Below are positions 44,923 to 54,028 of a DNA stretch of 64,000 nt, one piece after another. Within the stretch, counting starts at the first letter, position 1. Each line of letters starts with the position of its first letter. A program made the translations under genes and the position numbers. Below the pieces are notes generated by a model. The model had not been told where the DNA came from and did no database searches. It worked only from the letters and a program-made list of their open reading frames with translations. Source of the stretch: Chryseobacterium sp. (GTDB lineage Bacteria > Bacteroidota > Bacteroidia > Flavobacteriales > Weeksellaceae); contig JAITUA010000015.1 of assembly GCA_031286615.1 (NCBI GenBank), forward strand, positions 434,001 to 498,000. Reading direction: 5' to 3'.

Positions 44923-45542
44923 TTGAGATCAATATAAAACACCAGATTTTTACATCCTCGGGAAATCAGTTTCTTGAGATAAATGAGCTGTTTGAAGAAG
45001 GGAGTATCATCCATGTTTCCGGAGATTCGGGAATTGGAAAAACTACTTTTTTTAAAATAATATCAGGCTTAATTACTCCGGATTACGGGCTCATTACAGT
45101 AAATAATACTGTTGTAACAGATACAAAAAGCAAAACCTTTCTGTCACCTCAAAAACGTGATATCGCATTGATGTTTCAGCATTATGCTTTGTTTCCCAAT
45201 ATGACTGTGAAAAAAAATATTGAATTTGCGCAGAAAAAAAAGAACGAAGATGTTATTAATCACCTTTTAAAAATATTCAATCTGGAAAATCTGAAAAATA
45301 CAGTTCCTTCCAGGCTTTCCGGTGGCCAGCAGCAAAGAGTGGCGTTGGCAAGAACATTGGTTCAGAATGCCAGAATTGCTCTCTTAGACGAACCTTTTTC
45401 AGCCGTTGATCCTTCAATGAGAAAGGTAATGAAAGAGGAGATCGTGAAAACCTCTATCAATCAGGGAGTAACTTTTTTTGTGATCAGCCATAACGAAAAT
45501 GAGTTTGAAGATTATGCTCATAAAAAACTGGTTATCAGGTGA
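44919..45542 (+). CDS. modC: Molybdate ABC transporter ATPase ModC, short form
   Basis: The 207-residue ATPase has the Walker A GDSGIGKTTFF, Q-loop QHYALFPNMTV, signature LSGGQQQRVALARTL, Walker B ALLDEPFSAVD and the H-loop ISHNENE. It ends before the TOBE molybdate-binding domain that full-length ModC carries (about 350 residues), so regulation by bound molybdate is absent. It energises ModAB. Confidence 0.93.
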   Translation: MIEINIKHQIFTSSGNQFLEINELFEEGSIIHVSGDSGIGKTTFFKIISGLITPDYGLITVNNTVVTDTKSKTFLSPQKRDIALMFQHYALFPNMTVKKNIEFAQKKKNEDVINHLLKIFNLENLKNTVPSRLSGGQQQRVALARTLVQNARIALLDEPFSAVDPSMRKVMKEEIVKTSINQGVTFFVISHNENEFEDYAHKKLVIR

Positions 45543-45550
45543 TTTTTAAA

Positions 45551-45991
45551 TCAACTTGTTGAACCGGGATACTCCATCATTTTCATTACACTTCCGAGGT
45601 CTTTTAAATCTTTAATTTTATAATCGAAAATTATTTTAACCTTTTCTTTCACTACTACTGCCATATCATGAATAGGGCAGGGATTCTCGCTGCTGCAGAT
45701 CTTAAGGCCTAAAAGGCATGAAGAAAGAACTCCTTTTCTTTCAAGATTTTCGTATATGTCCTGAATGGTTAGTTTTTCAAATTGCTCATCATTAAGATAA
45801 AATCCGCCCCCTTTTCCTCTTCCGGAAGAAATCAGTTGTTTCTTGGTAAGCTGCTGAAGAATTTTCGAGGTAAAATGAGTAGGCGTACCAATCTGTTCAG
45901 AGATATCAATTATTCCTATTTTTTTTCTCTCGGACGCCAACACTATACAGGCTTTTATGGCGTATTGACATGTGTATGAAAATATCAGCAT
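45551..45991 (-). CDS. Rrf2-family regulator with three-cysteine cluster (NsrR-like)
   Basis: The 146-residue protein has the Rrf2 winged helix (SYTCQYAIKACIVLA, HFTSKILQQLTKKQLISSGRGKGGGFYL) and a cysteine group CLLGLKICSSENPCPIHD, the spacing that binds an iron-sulfur cluster in NsrR/IscR-type sensors. It is divergent from narK. The inverted repeats at 29631-29662 and 46255-46282 are probably its operators, so it may derepress nitrate genes in response to NO or cluster state. Target assignment is inference. Confidence 0.85.
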   Translation of the reverse strand: MLIFSYTCQYAIKACIVLASERKKIGIIDISEQIGTPTHFTSKILQQLTKKQLISSGRGKGGGFYLNDEQFEKLTIQDIYENLERKGVLSSCLLGLKICSSENPCPIHDMAVVVKEKVKIIFDYKIKDLKDLGSVMKMMEYPGSTS

Positions 45992-46313
45992 TATTTTATC
46001 TAATTATTATAGCTAGAAAAGAAAACCCGTCTAACTAATTAAAAATTGAATTACAAAAATACAAAATCCTGTCTGAAATTAAACAATTATAAGTAAAGTG
46101 AAACTTCAGCCATTAAAGTATTTTGCATGTTATAGAGCTTTCATTATGTGGATCTCACATGTCTGTCTTTTAAAACTCATTTTTTCTAATTATTGTGAAA
46201 TACTATTGATAAAGGTGCATTGTATGACTTTTAACAGAAATCAGAAAAATAATCTTAAATAAGATGTTTTTGTCTTATTTAAAAAGTAATTTTGAAATTC
46301 AAAATATAGATTG
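45992..46313. other. Divergent control region between the Rrf2 gene and narK
   Basis: About 320 bp without genes; holds the narK operator-promoter at 46255-46294. No clear promoter for the Rrf2 gene was picked out. Confidence 0.6.
46255..46294 (+). promoter_or_regulatory. narK operator and promoter
   Basis: Arms TTAAATAAGA (46255-46264) and TCTTATTTAA (46273-46282) are perfect reverse complements 8 bp apart, the same element as before the nitrate reductase operon. TAATTTTG (46287-46294) is a TAnnTTTG -7 box 4 bp further, so a protein on the repeat would cover the -33 to -12 region. The narK ATG is 19 bp downstream. Confidence 0.78.
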
Positions 46314-47786
46314 ATGATAGAAAATTCTTTAGCCTCTGCACATAAAGTCCTTTTCCTGAATACCCTGGCATTCATAGTTTGCTTTGCCTGCTGGACAATG
46401 AATGGGGTATTGGTAACTTATCTGGTTGATAATGGTATTTTTAACTGGTCGGTAGTTGAAACAGGCTGGCTTCTGGGAATTCCCATTCTTACCGGTTCTA
46501 TCATGAGGCTGCCTTTAGGAATTCTAACTGATAAGTATGGGGGAAAACCTGTATTTGCAACCTTACTGTTATTATGTAGTATTCCCTTATTCTTGCTTTA
46601 TTTTGCGAATTCATACTGGATTTATTTTTTATTAAGTGCTTTATTCGGAATGATAGGAACCGGATTTGCCGTAGGAATTGCCTTTACCTCTGTATGGTAT
46701 CCGAAAGAATGGCAGGGTAGAGCGCTGGGTATTTTCGGAATGGGAAATGCCGGTGCTGCCTTAACTACGTTTTTTGCCCCTGCTTTACTGAATTATCTGT
46801 CTGCAACTGATCCGGAAAACGGCTGGAGAATGCTTCCTGTTATTTACGGAATTATACTCATCCTGATCGGATTGATCTTTATATTCTTCGTTAAAAATAA
46901 AAAAGCTGAAGTACAGGATAAAACAATGTCAGAGCTTCTGGCACCGCTATCCAAGCTTAGAGTATGGAGATTCGGGCTCTATTATTTTCTTGTTTTCGGA
47001 TTATTTGTAGCATTTTCTCAATGGCTTCTCCCTTATTATGTCAGTGTTTATAAAACATCATTGATTCTTGGAGGGCTTTTAAGCTCAGCCTTTAGCTTAC
47101 CAAGCGGAGTCATAAGAGCTTTTGGAGGTTACTTGTCAGATAAATTCGGGGCAAGGAAAGTAATGAATTGGGTCCTTTATTCTTCTCTTATTCTGAGCGG
47201 TTTTCTTATGCTTCCTAAGATGGATATATTGACACCAGGCAAGGGGATCACTGCAAAGAAAACAGGAATAATTACTGAGGTTTCAACCAATAAAATTGTA
47301 TTAGGAGAAGAAGCTCTGAACATTCAATCCAAACCCGAAATTCCTGAACATACATCCATACTTCCGGAATCCTTTTCATGGCAGGAAGTTTTAGTGAAGC
47401 AAAACCAACAGGTAAACAAAAAACAACTGCTGGCCCAAGGTCATACACTTATCAAATTTGAAGCTCACATCTGGGTGTTTTCTGTCCTCGTTATTCTCCT
47501 TGGGATCATGTGGGGGATTGGTAAAGCGGCGGTCTATAAATACATCCCTGAATATTTCCCAAATGAAATAGGAGTTGTTGGCGGAATGGTAGGACTTATA
47601 GGTGGACTGGGAGGCTTTATAGGACCTATTCTTTTTGGATATCTCCTTGATTTTTCGGGATTGTGGACCAGCTCATGGATTTTTGTGTTCATCATTTCAG
47701 CAATCTCTCTTTTCTGGATGAATCATGTTATTAAACATATGACGTACCGCGAGGCACCCCATATCAAAGATAAAATTGAACATTGA
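46314..47786 (+). CDS. narK: NarK-type nitrate/nitrite transporter with an extra soluble insertion
   Basis: From the ATG at 46314 the MFS protein has 490 residues. NarK features are ACWTMNGVLVTYL, the first repeat motif PLGILTDKYGGKP and GGYLSDKFGARKVMNW. Between membrane helices, at about residues 303-380, it carries a ~75-residue soluble insertion (ITAKKTGIITEVSTNKIVLG, VLVKQNQQVNKKQLLAQGHT) resembling a barrel-sandwich (biotinyl-lipoyl-like) domain. It imports nitrate for the cytoplasmic reductase or exports nitrite. It is co-transcribed with a second NarK and a porin. Confidence 0.9.
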   Translation: MIENSLASAHKVLFLNTLAFIVCFACWTMNGVLVTYLVDNGIFNWSVVETGWLLGIPILTGSIMRLPLGILTDKYGGKPVFATLLLLCSIPLFLLYFANSYWIYFLLSALFGMIGTGFAVGIAFTSVWYPKEWQGRALGIFGMGNAGAALTTFFAPALLNYLSATDPENGWRMLPVIYGIILILIGLIFIFFVKNKKAEVQDKTMSELLAPLSKLRVWRFGLYYFLVFGLFVAFSQWLLPYYVSVYKTSLILGGLLSSAFSLPSGVIRAFGGYLSDKFGARKVMNWVLYSSLILSGFLMLPKMDILTPGKGITAKKTGIITEVSTNKIVLGEEALNIQSKPEIPEHTSILPESFSWQEVLVKQNQQVNKKQLLAQGHTLIKFEAHIWVFSVLVILLGIMWGIGKAAVYKYIPEYFPNEIGVVGGMVGLIGGLGGFIGPILFGYLLDFSGLWTSSWIFVFIISAISLFWMNHVIKHMTYREAPHIKDKIEH

Positions 47787-47823
47787 TTATAAAATAAAAA
47801 TTTCTAATTTAATATAAATACAG

Positions 47824-49155
47824 ATGAATAACTCAGAATGGTTATCCAACTACGATCCTTCAAACGAAGGGTTTTGGAACTCTACAGGAAAAAAAATTGC
47901 ATGGAAGACTCTTACAATTACCACTACTGCATTACTTTTTTCTTTTGCTACATGGTTTTTATACAGTGTCATTGTCATCAAATTGCCACAGATTGGTTAC
48001 CAATTTTCAGATGACCAGCTTTTCTGGCTTGCAGCAATGCCCGGCCTTGCAGGTGGTATATTAAGAATTGTAAATACCTTTCTCATTCCTATTTATGGAA
48101 CAAAAAAAGTAATTTCCATAACTACTTTTATTAAAATCATACCTCTGCTCATGCTTGGGTTTGCAGTAATGGATCCCAATACTTCTTTCCAGTATTTCAT
48201 GATTATTGGTTTTTTAATGGGAATTGGTGGTGGAGATTTTTCATCTTATATGCCTTCAACTTCGTTATTCTTTCCCAAAAAAGAAGCGGGAACAGCATTG
48301 GGAATTCAGGCTGGGATTGGAAATTTCGGAGTAAGTCTTGTACAGCTGCTTTCTCCTCTCATTATGAGTTTGACAATATTCTCGTTCCTTGGAGGAGGTG
48401 AAATGATTGTTGCTACCGGAAAGAAAATTTATCTTGAGAATATCGCATTTATTTATGTTGTTCCTTTATTTATAACAGGTATCTGGGCATGGTTTTCTTT
48501 AAAAAGTATTCCGGTGATGGCTACTTTCAGAGAACAGTTGGATATTTTCAAGGATAAACATACCCTGTATTGTACAATGACTTACATTATGACTTTTGGA
48601 ATCTTTGCAGGATTATCTGCCTCTTTTCCATTAATGATCAAAAACCTGTATGTTCCTTTAGATAAAGATCTCGATCCTTTGCAATATGCATTTTATGGTC
48701 CTCTTATTGGTTCTGCCACCAGAATTATTTTTGGTAAGGTAGCTGATAAAATTGGAGGTGCATTTCTTACACAGCTTACAGGATTATGCTTAATTCTTCT
48801 TTTCCTGGCTTTGATTTTTGGTGGATATCTAACACCTACCAGCAAAAATGATTTTAATGGATTTTTAGCAATTATTCTTTGTGTATTCTTTTTTACAGGA
48901 ATTGGGAATGCCGCAACCTTTAAACAATATCCGGTTATTTTTTCAAATTCTCCTAGAAAAGCGGCTGGTGTGATCGGCTGGACTGCTGCTGTAGCTGCTT
49001 TTGGTCCATTTGTTTTCAATGTATTGATCAGTCAGTCCCGAGCTATTTCCGGTGATGCCCGTTTATTCTTCTGGTTTCTTATCGCAGGCTGTGTGATGGC
49101 CACTTTTGTGAATTGGTATTTCTATACAAGAAAAGGCTGTGAAAGACCTTGCTAG
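47824..49155 (+). CDS. Second NarK-type nitrate/nitrite transporter
   Basis: The 443-residue MFS protein has about twelve helices and the NarK-like GIGGGDFSSYMPSTSLFFPKKEAG, AGIGNFGVSLVQLLSP and KVADKIGGAFLTQLTG. It starts 37 bp after narK. Tandem NarK1/NarK2 pairs are common in denitrifiers, with one often a nitrate/proton symporter and the other a nitrate/nitrite antiporter; which is which cannot be told here. Confidence 0.92.
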   Translation: MNNSEWLSNYDPSNEGFWNSTGKKIAWKTLTITTTALLFSFATWFLYSVIVIKLPQIGYQFSDDQLFWLAAMPGLAGGILRIVNTFLIPIYGTKKVISITTFIKIIPLLMLGFAVMDPNTSFQYFMIIGFLMGIGGGDFSSYMPSTSLFFPKKEAGTALGIQAGIGNFGVSLVQLLSPLIMSLTIFSFLGGGEMIVATGKKIYLENIAFIYVVPLFITGIWAWFSLKSIPVMATFREQLDIFKDKHTLYCTMTYIMTFGIFAGLSASFPLMIKNLYVPLDKDLDPLQYAFYGPLIGSATRIIFGKVADKIGGAFLTQLTGLCLILLFLALIFGGYLTPTSKNDFNGFLAIILCVFFFTGIGNAATFKQYPVIFSNSPRKAAGVIGWTAAVAAFGPFVFNVLISQSRAISGDARLFFWFLIAGCVMATFVNWYFYTRKGCERPC

Positions 49156-49196
49156 ACCTATAGATAATTAAAAAGCGCAATATAAATTATTAGAAG

Positions 49197-50483
49197 ATGT
49201 TAAAAAAAATAATAGCGGCTGGAGTTTTAGTTTTAGCTTTCAGTCATGCGAATGCACAAATAGATAGTTTAAAACTGAATGTTGACCTGAGAAGTAGAGG
49301 AGAACTCGATAATGGAGTAAAAACTTTAATTCCAACAGGAAAATCTGCTGAAACAACGGTTGCCTCACGTGCCCGTTTCGGAATCGATTATTACTACAAA
49401 AAACTGGAAGTTTATATCAGTGCACAAGACGTAAGAACATGGGGCGAAACAACAACTACTGCCGGGAAAAATCAAAACTTTATCCTGAATGAAGCTTGGG
49501 CAAAATATCAGTTTTCAGACAAGTTCGCAATGAAACTTGGTAGGCAGATTCTTTCTTATGATAACGAACGTTTAGTGGGTGCACTTGATTGGGCAATGCA
49601 GGGAAGAAGCTTTGATGCAGTAAAAGGAGCTTACAAAATCAACTCAAATTCCCGGATTGAAGCTGTTGTAACATATAACAATGATGACAATGATGCCAAT
49701 GATATCCCTGAAAAAGAAATCTACAGCATTGCTGAGAGTGGTGAAATCACAAAATCTCTTCAAATCATCCATTACCAATACACGGGAAAAGATAAATTTC
49801 AATTTTCTGCTATTGCGATGAATAATGTGCTTCAGAATCCTTCCGGTACACATTATGATATGCTAACGTTGGGAGTAAATGCCAGAAAATATTTTGAAAA
49901 CATTGGCTTTTTTGGTTCTGCATATTATCAAACCGGAAAAAATACCCAGGCCCAAAGTAAATCTGCATACCAGTTTTCTGTCAATTCAGATTTTATAATT
50001 CATCCAAAATTCAATGTCGTTGCCGGAACGGAATGGCTTTCCGGGAAAAACTATGATACTGAATCTGGTAAAAATAGCTCTTTCAGTCCTTTGTATGGTA
50101 CCAACCATTTGTATAATGGGTTTATGGATTATTTCTATCTGGGAAACAGTCATTTCAACAGCTTTGGATTGAATGATTACTATTTAAAATCAAATTTTAA
50201 AATCGGTTCCAATTCTCAGTTGCAAACCAATTTCCATGTATTTACTTCAAACGGAAAATTAGGTTTTAATAATATAGGAGAGAAATATTCATCTTATTTA
50301 GGAAGCGAATTAGATATGGTTTTTACCCATACATTCGGGAAAGTAATTACTGCAAACCTTGGACATTCATTTATGTTCGCAGGCGAAAGCATGAAATTTG
50401 TTAAAAATGTTCCTGATCCTAAAAATTTGCAGACATGGACTTGGTTAGGTATTAAAATCACCCCTAGTTTCAAATTAAAATAA
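49197..50483 (+). CDS. Alginate-export-type outer-membrane porin in the narK operon
   Basis: The 428-residue protein has a signal peptide (GVLVLAFSHANAQ) and barrel-like sequence with NVDLRSRGELDNGVK, RARFGIDYYYKKLEVYISAQDVRTWGE and KFAMKLGRQILSYDNERLVG, resembling alginate_exp family porins. It follows the second NarK by 41 bp and ends at a terminator (50504-50530), so it probably lets nitrate or nitrite cross the outer membrane. Confidence 0.8.
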   Translation: MLKKIIAAGVLVLAFSHANAQIDSLKLNVDLRSRGELDNGVKTLIPTGKSAETTVASRARFGIDYYYKKLEVYISAQDVRTWGETTTTAGKNQNFILNEAWAKYQFSDKFAMKLGRQILSYDNERLVGALDWAMQGRSFDAVKGAYKINSNSRIEAVVTYNNDDNDANDIPEKEIYSIAESGEITKSLQIIHYQYTGKDKFQFSAIAMNNVLQNPSGTHYDMLTLGVNARKYFENIGFFGSAYYQTGKNTQAQSKSAYQFSVNSDFIIHPKFNVVAGTEWLSGKNYDTESGKNSSFSPLYGTNHLYNGFMDYFYLGNSHFNSFGLNDYYLKSNFKIGSNSQLQTNFHVFTSNGKLGFNNIGEKYSSYLGSELDMVFTHTFGKVITANLGHSFMFAGESMKFVKNVPDPKNLQTWTWLGIKITPSFKLK

Positions 50484-51029
50484 AGAATATAAACTATTGG
50501 TATAAAAGCTGTAAAATATTTACAGCTTTTTGTTTGTACATAAATATCAAACGTACTAAAGCATAATCTGAAAACGATCTATGTACTACCTGATAAAAAC
50601 AACTTGATCTTTGCTTTGTTTGAAAATATCCGAACGGTAGTAATACAACAACCCTTTAAGAATCTTATATCATGAAAAAATCTATCGAGATATAGAAATC
50701 TATCGATGTGTTATGTTTTGCCTGATTGCGAAAAATCAACATTTTTGCAAAAAAAATTATTATTGACCTGATGTTTACATCAATGAAAACAAGATTCTAA
50801 AAACACATTTGCCTAATCCCCAAGACACAATATTTTTATTGATAGGCTGCTACATTATTAAACCTACATGTATGATTCATGTAATAAATGTACATTTTGT
50901 TGAAGAAATTATTTTCATTTTGAAATCCCGGGTTATAAATTATTAAAATGACTTATGAGAGGCTGATTAATCTTATCATTAATAGTAAAGATTGATAACC
51001 TTTATTACCTCAAATTTTTTAGTGAGAAT
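50484..51029. other. Non-coding gap between the narK operon and the C1q-like genes
   Basis: About 545 bp with a terminator at its start, then AT-rich sequence with short palindromes such as TGATGTTTACATCA (50769-50782) and paired TACATG/CATGTA (50865-50883). These may be regulatory for the downstream genes; no gene is seen. Confidence 0.45.
50504..50530 (+). terminator. Terminator of the narK operon
   Basis: AAAAGCTGTAAA and TTTACAGCTTTT form a perfect 12-bp stem with a 3-base loop, followed by a T-rich stretch. Confidence 0.88.
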
Positions 51030-51926
51030 ATGAGAAAAAAAATACATAAAACAATGATTTTGCCTTGTTGCTTCCTTATCACTACATTGAGTGCTCAGGT
51101 AGGAATGGGTACGAGTAATCCACAAGGGATTTTGCATGTAGATGGAGCTAAGGATAATTCTGCTTCAGGAGCACCAACGGTAACACAAGTTTCTAATGAT
51201 TTTATTGTAAATAAAACAACAGGATTCATTGGTGCAGGAGTTCTTAATCCTAAGGTTCAATTTGATATCAGATCAGCAGGAAGTGAAAACGCTCTTGGTT
51301 TAGGAACAACAACAATGTCGGCAGTAACAGCAGGTGCGGGAGCTACACGATATGATGTAAATAATATACCGGTAGGAGCTAAGATAGAAGTATCTGATGG
51401 CGCGGTATGGCACAAAGCTTATATTGCTCCCCAAAAAGCTGTGATCGTTGTGCGTAAAATTGTAAGTCAGTCTATACCATCTGCTTCTGCAACAACTATT
51501 ATTAATTGGAACGAGGTACGTGATATGAGCAATAGCTTTGATCCCAGCTCTGGTGAATTTACAGCTCCCCGAAATGGAACTTATACTTTTTTATTAACAT
51601 TCAACTTTAACGGAGCAGTTATCAGTGACGGTTCCAGAGTTGAGTCACAATTTTATAATCCCACTACAAGCACTGTTCTTGCCAGTGTATATAAAACTTT
51701 CGGTCAGTCTATGACAGGTACAGCTGATGACGCAAATTCTACCCGTTCAACACAGGCTGGAGGATCAAGTACCGTTACCCTTACTCTTGTTGCAGGGACT
51801 AAAGTAAGTGTCAGACTATATCAGAATCTCACTTCAGGTGCTATCCCGCTTAGAGTTACAACAGACTCCTCGAATCCTGCAAATCCAGATGATGGATTTA
51901 ATAATTTAACCATAATAGAACATTAA
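51030..51926 (+). CDS. Secreted C1q-like domain protein 1
   Basis: The 298-residue protein has a signal peptide (FLITTLSAQ). A conserved N-terminal segment (VGMGTSNPQGILHVDGAKDN) leads to a short module with DGAVWHKAYI and a C-terminal jelly-roll recalling C1q/TNF-like domains (FDPSSGEFTAPRNGTYTFLLTF, ending NNLTIIEH). Two paralogues follow at 10-11-bp spacing. Such proteins are exported and often multimeric; the role is unknown, with adhesion or carbohydrate binding as guesses. Confidence 0.8.
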   Translation: MRKKIHKTMILPCCFLITTLSAQVGMGTSNPQGILHVDGAKDNSASGAPTVTQVSNDFIVNKTTGFIGAGVLNPKVQFDIRSAGSENALGLGTTTMSAVTAGAGATRYDVNNIPVGAKIEVSDGAVWHKAYIAPQKAVIVVRKIVSQSIPSASATTIINWNEVRDMSNSFDPSSGEFTAPRNGTYTFLLTFNFNGAVISDGSRVESQFYNPTTSTVLASVYKTFGQSMTGTADDANSTRSTQAGGSSTVTLTLVAGTKVSVRLYQNLTSGAIPLRVTTDSSNPANPDDGFNNLTIIEH

Positions 51927-51936
51927 GATATAGACT

Positions 51937-52785
51937 ATGAAAAATAAGATCAGTATAACTTATAAACTATTGGCTTGTATTTTATTCTTTTCTGCAACTA
52001 AAACAATTGCACAAACAGGATTTTTTACTCCTACACCTGCACAACCTTTACATATAGATGCGGGAAAAGATAATGGCTCAGCTCCTGATGCCACAAAAAT
52101 ATCTAATGATGTTGTTATTACATCAGATGGCCAAGTTGGCTTTGGACTTTTAAATCCCGTTACTAAAGTTGATCTGAGGTCTTCGTCTGACCAGGGAATT
52201 ATGGGTTTAGGGAATAGTTCACAAAGTCCTTCTGCAGCAGGAGGAGGAGCAATACGTTATAATAACAGTGGATTTTTAGAATACTCTGATGGTGAACAAT
52301 GGATCGCATTGCCACTTACTGCTCCAACCAAAGCACTGGTAAATGCAAGTAAAGGCTCTGCGCAAAGCATTCCAAGTGCAGCTTCAACGGTTATTACAGG
52401 CTGGACAGAAACAGTTGATTTAGGTTCCGGTGCAAGCGGAGATTTTGATCCTTCCACAGGAATTTTTAAGGCTCCTCGTGATGGTTTTTATCTGGTTTCT
52501 TTCAACATTACCCTTGCTAATGGAAATATTCCTAAAAATACATTCATAGAAACTGCAATAGAAAGCAGTCAAGGTACAGATAATATTCCTGTATTTAAAA
52601 CAATAAATTCTTATCCTGCTTTTCAGGCTGGTGCAGTAAGTAACTATATAAGTGGTAACTGTAATGCTATTTTCAACCTTAAAAAAGATGATACGATAAA
52701 ATTCAGCATTAGGCATAATATAGGCAGTGCCCGAAATACTTTGAACGACAGTAAATTAAATAATTTAAGTATCAGTGAATTGTAA
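51937..52785 (+). CDS. Secreted C1q-like domain protein 2
   Basis: The 282-residue paralogue has a signal peptide (FFSATKTIAQ), the TPAQPLHIDAGKDN segment, GGGAIRYNNSGFLEYSDGEQW and a C1q-like domain with FDPSTGIFKAPRDGFYLVSF, ending NNLSISEL. It lies 10 bp after gene 1 and 11 bp before gene 3. Confidence 0.8.
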   Translation: MKNKISITYKLLACILFFSATKTIAQTGFFTPTPAQPLHIDAGKDNGSAPDATKISNDVVITSDGQVGFGLLNPVTKVDLRSSSDQGIMGLGNSSQSPSAAGGGAIRYNNSGFLEYSDGEQWIALPLTAPTKALVNASKGSAQSIPSAASTVITGWTETVDLGSGASGDFDPSTGIFKAPRDGFYLVSFNITLANGNIPKNTFIETAIESSQGTDNIPVFKTINSYPAFQAGAVSNYISGNCNAIFNLKKDDTIKFSIRHNIGSARNTLNDSKLNNLSISEL

Positions 52786-52796
52786 AATACGAAATA

Positions 52797-53705
52797 ATGG
52801 GACGAAAAAATAAAATAAAAAAATTGATCAGTGCTGTTATCGTTTTGTCACTGAATGTAACTTATATAAACGCTCAAGTAGGAATAGGAATACCAAATCC
52901 TACAAATCCTCTTGAGGTTAAAACAGATGCCGGTAATATTATAATCAATAGCTCCGGGAAAATGGGTACAATGGTTGCCAGCCCTAAGGTAGCTTTGGAT
53001 CTGCGCGGTGGAACAAATAGCTCTGTGGCTATTGGAAATACTGCAAAAACGGCTGCTCAGGCTGGTGCTGGTGCATTACGGTATGTTGCAAGTCCGGCCA
53101 TTGGGGTAAAGGGATACTTAGAATTTTCCGACGGTTCAAACTGGGTTAGTTTTTTTCCTAAAGGGAAACCGCGTATTATAGTAATGGCAAGTAAAACTAC
53201 TCAGGATACCTATGTGTTTGAAAGTGCAACCCCTTCAGAAATAGGCACCAAATCTGGTGTAGTTCAGAGAAGATCTTCTTATTTAACAAACTGGACTGAA
53301 AAATTAGACTCTGATTCAGGGGTTCCAACCTCGAATTTCAACCCGGCTACAGGTGAATTTACGGCACCGCGTGATGGTGTTTATTTTGCAACTTTTACTT
53401 TTGCATTACAATCCAGCCAGGTAAATACCGGTGCTAATAATCAAACAGAAGCAATTTGGGAAGTCAGAGATTCTGCCGGTACCATTACACAAAGAATAAA
53501 AACAAATAATGGATATGCTTCCGATACCGGAGCAAGTCCAAATGCAGTACCGGTAGGCTCAGCGTGTACAGTAAGTGTATATCTGAATAAAGGCAGCAAA
53601 TTAAGACCTTTTACCTGGATTACAGTGGCATTTGATGGTACAACCAGTCAGTTTGATGTTTCAGGAAGCGGTGCTTACAATGCACTTACTATAGTAGAAC
53701 AATAA
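52797..53705 (+). CDS. Secreted C1q-like domain protein 3
   Basis: The 302-residue third paralogue has a signal peptide (LSLNVTYINAQ), VGIGIPNPTNPLEV, AGALRYVASPAIGVKGYLEF and FNPATGEFTAPRDGVYFATF, ending YNALTIVEQ. A terminator follows at 53749-53780, closing the three-gene operon. Confidence 0.8.
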   Translation: MGRKNKIKKLISAVIVLSLNVTYINAQVGIGIPNPTNPLEVKTDAGNIIINSSGKMGTMVASPKVALDLRGGTNSSVAIGNTAKTAAQAGAGALRYVASPAIGVKGYLEFSDGSNWVSFFPKGKPRIIVMASKTTQDTYVFESATPSEIGTKSGVVQRRSSYLTNWTEKLDSDSGVPTSNFNPATGEFTAPRDGVYFATFTFALQSSQVNTGANNQTEAIWEVRDSAGTITQRIKTNNGYASDTGASPNAVPVGSACTVSVYLNKGSKLRPFTWITVAFDGTTSQFDVSGSGAYNALTIVEQ

Positions 53706-53748
53706 TGATATTTCAGTAGGTTTCAACAATCTAATTGTATTTTTTCAG

Positions 53749-53780
53749 TCTCCCAATCTGATTTTGGGAGATTTTTTTTT
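53749..53780 (+). terminator. Terminator of the C1q-like operon
   Basis: TCTCCCAA and TTGGGAGA pair across a 7-base loop, followed by a run of nine T. Confidence 0.9.
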
Positions 53781-53807
53781 GAATGAAAAGTAAACTTAAA
53801 ATAAAAA

Positions 53808-53831
53808 CCTGCAACTCATAGGAATTGCAGG
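53808..53831 (-). terminator. Terminator of the GG-peptide genes (minus strand)
   Basis: CCTGCAA and TTGCAGG pair across a 10-base loop. Read on the minus strand it is followed by a T-run, placed just past the stop of the first peptide gene. Confidence 0.6.
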
Positions 53832-53854
53832 CTTTATTTTGGAGAATACAGTGT

Positions 53855-54001
53855 TTAGCTTAATATCTCACATGGTACTATACAAATTACCCACGGACAT
53901 CTCTTGATTCCCGGAGGTGGGCAGCATGCTTCGGAGCAGCTCAATGCTCCGCCATTAATATTCTTCAACTGATCTCTTGAAATTTTTTTAGAATTTTTCA
54001 T
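53855..54001 (-). CDS. Double-glycine leader, Cys-rich small peptide 1
   Basis: The 48-residue frame has a leader MKNSKKISRDQLKNINGG ending in the Gly-Gly cleavage motif of class II bacteriocin/RiPP-type leaders. The 30-residue core has five cysteines (beginning ALSCSEACCPPPG and continuing IKRCPWVICIVPC). It is followed by a terminator and preceded by a similar gene. Chryseobacterium genomes carry many bacteriocin-like peptides of this form. The processing exporter is not in the window. Confidence 0.8.
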   Translation of the reverse strand: MKNSKKISRDQLKNINGGALSCSEACCPPPGIKRCPWVICIVPCEILS

Positions 54002-54028
54002 AGTCAAGTAATTGAATTAAACTAAAAC

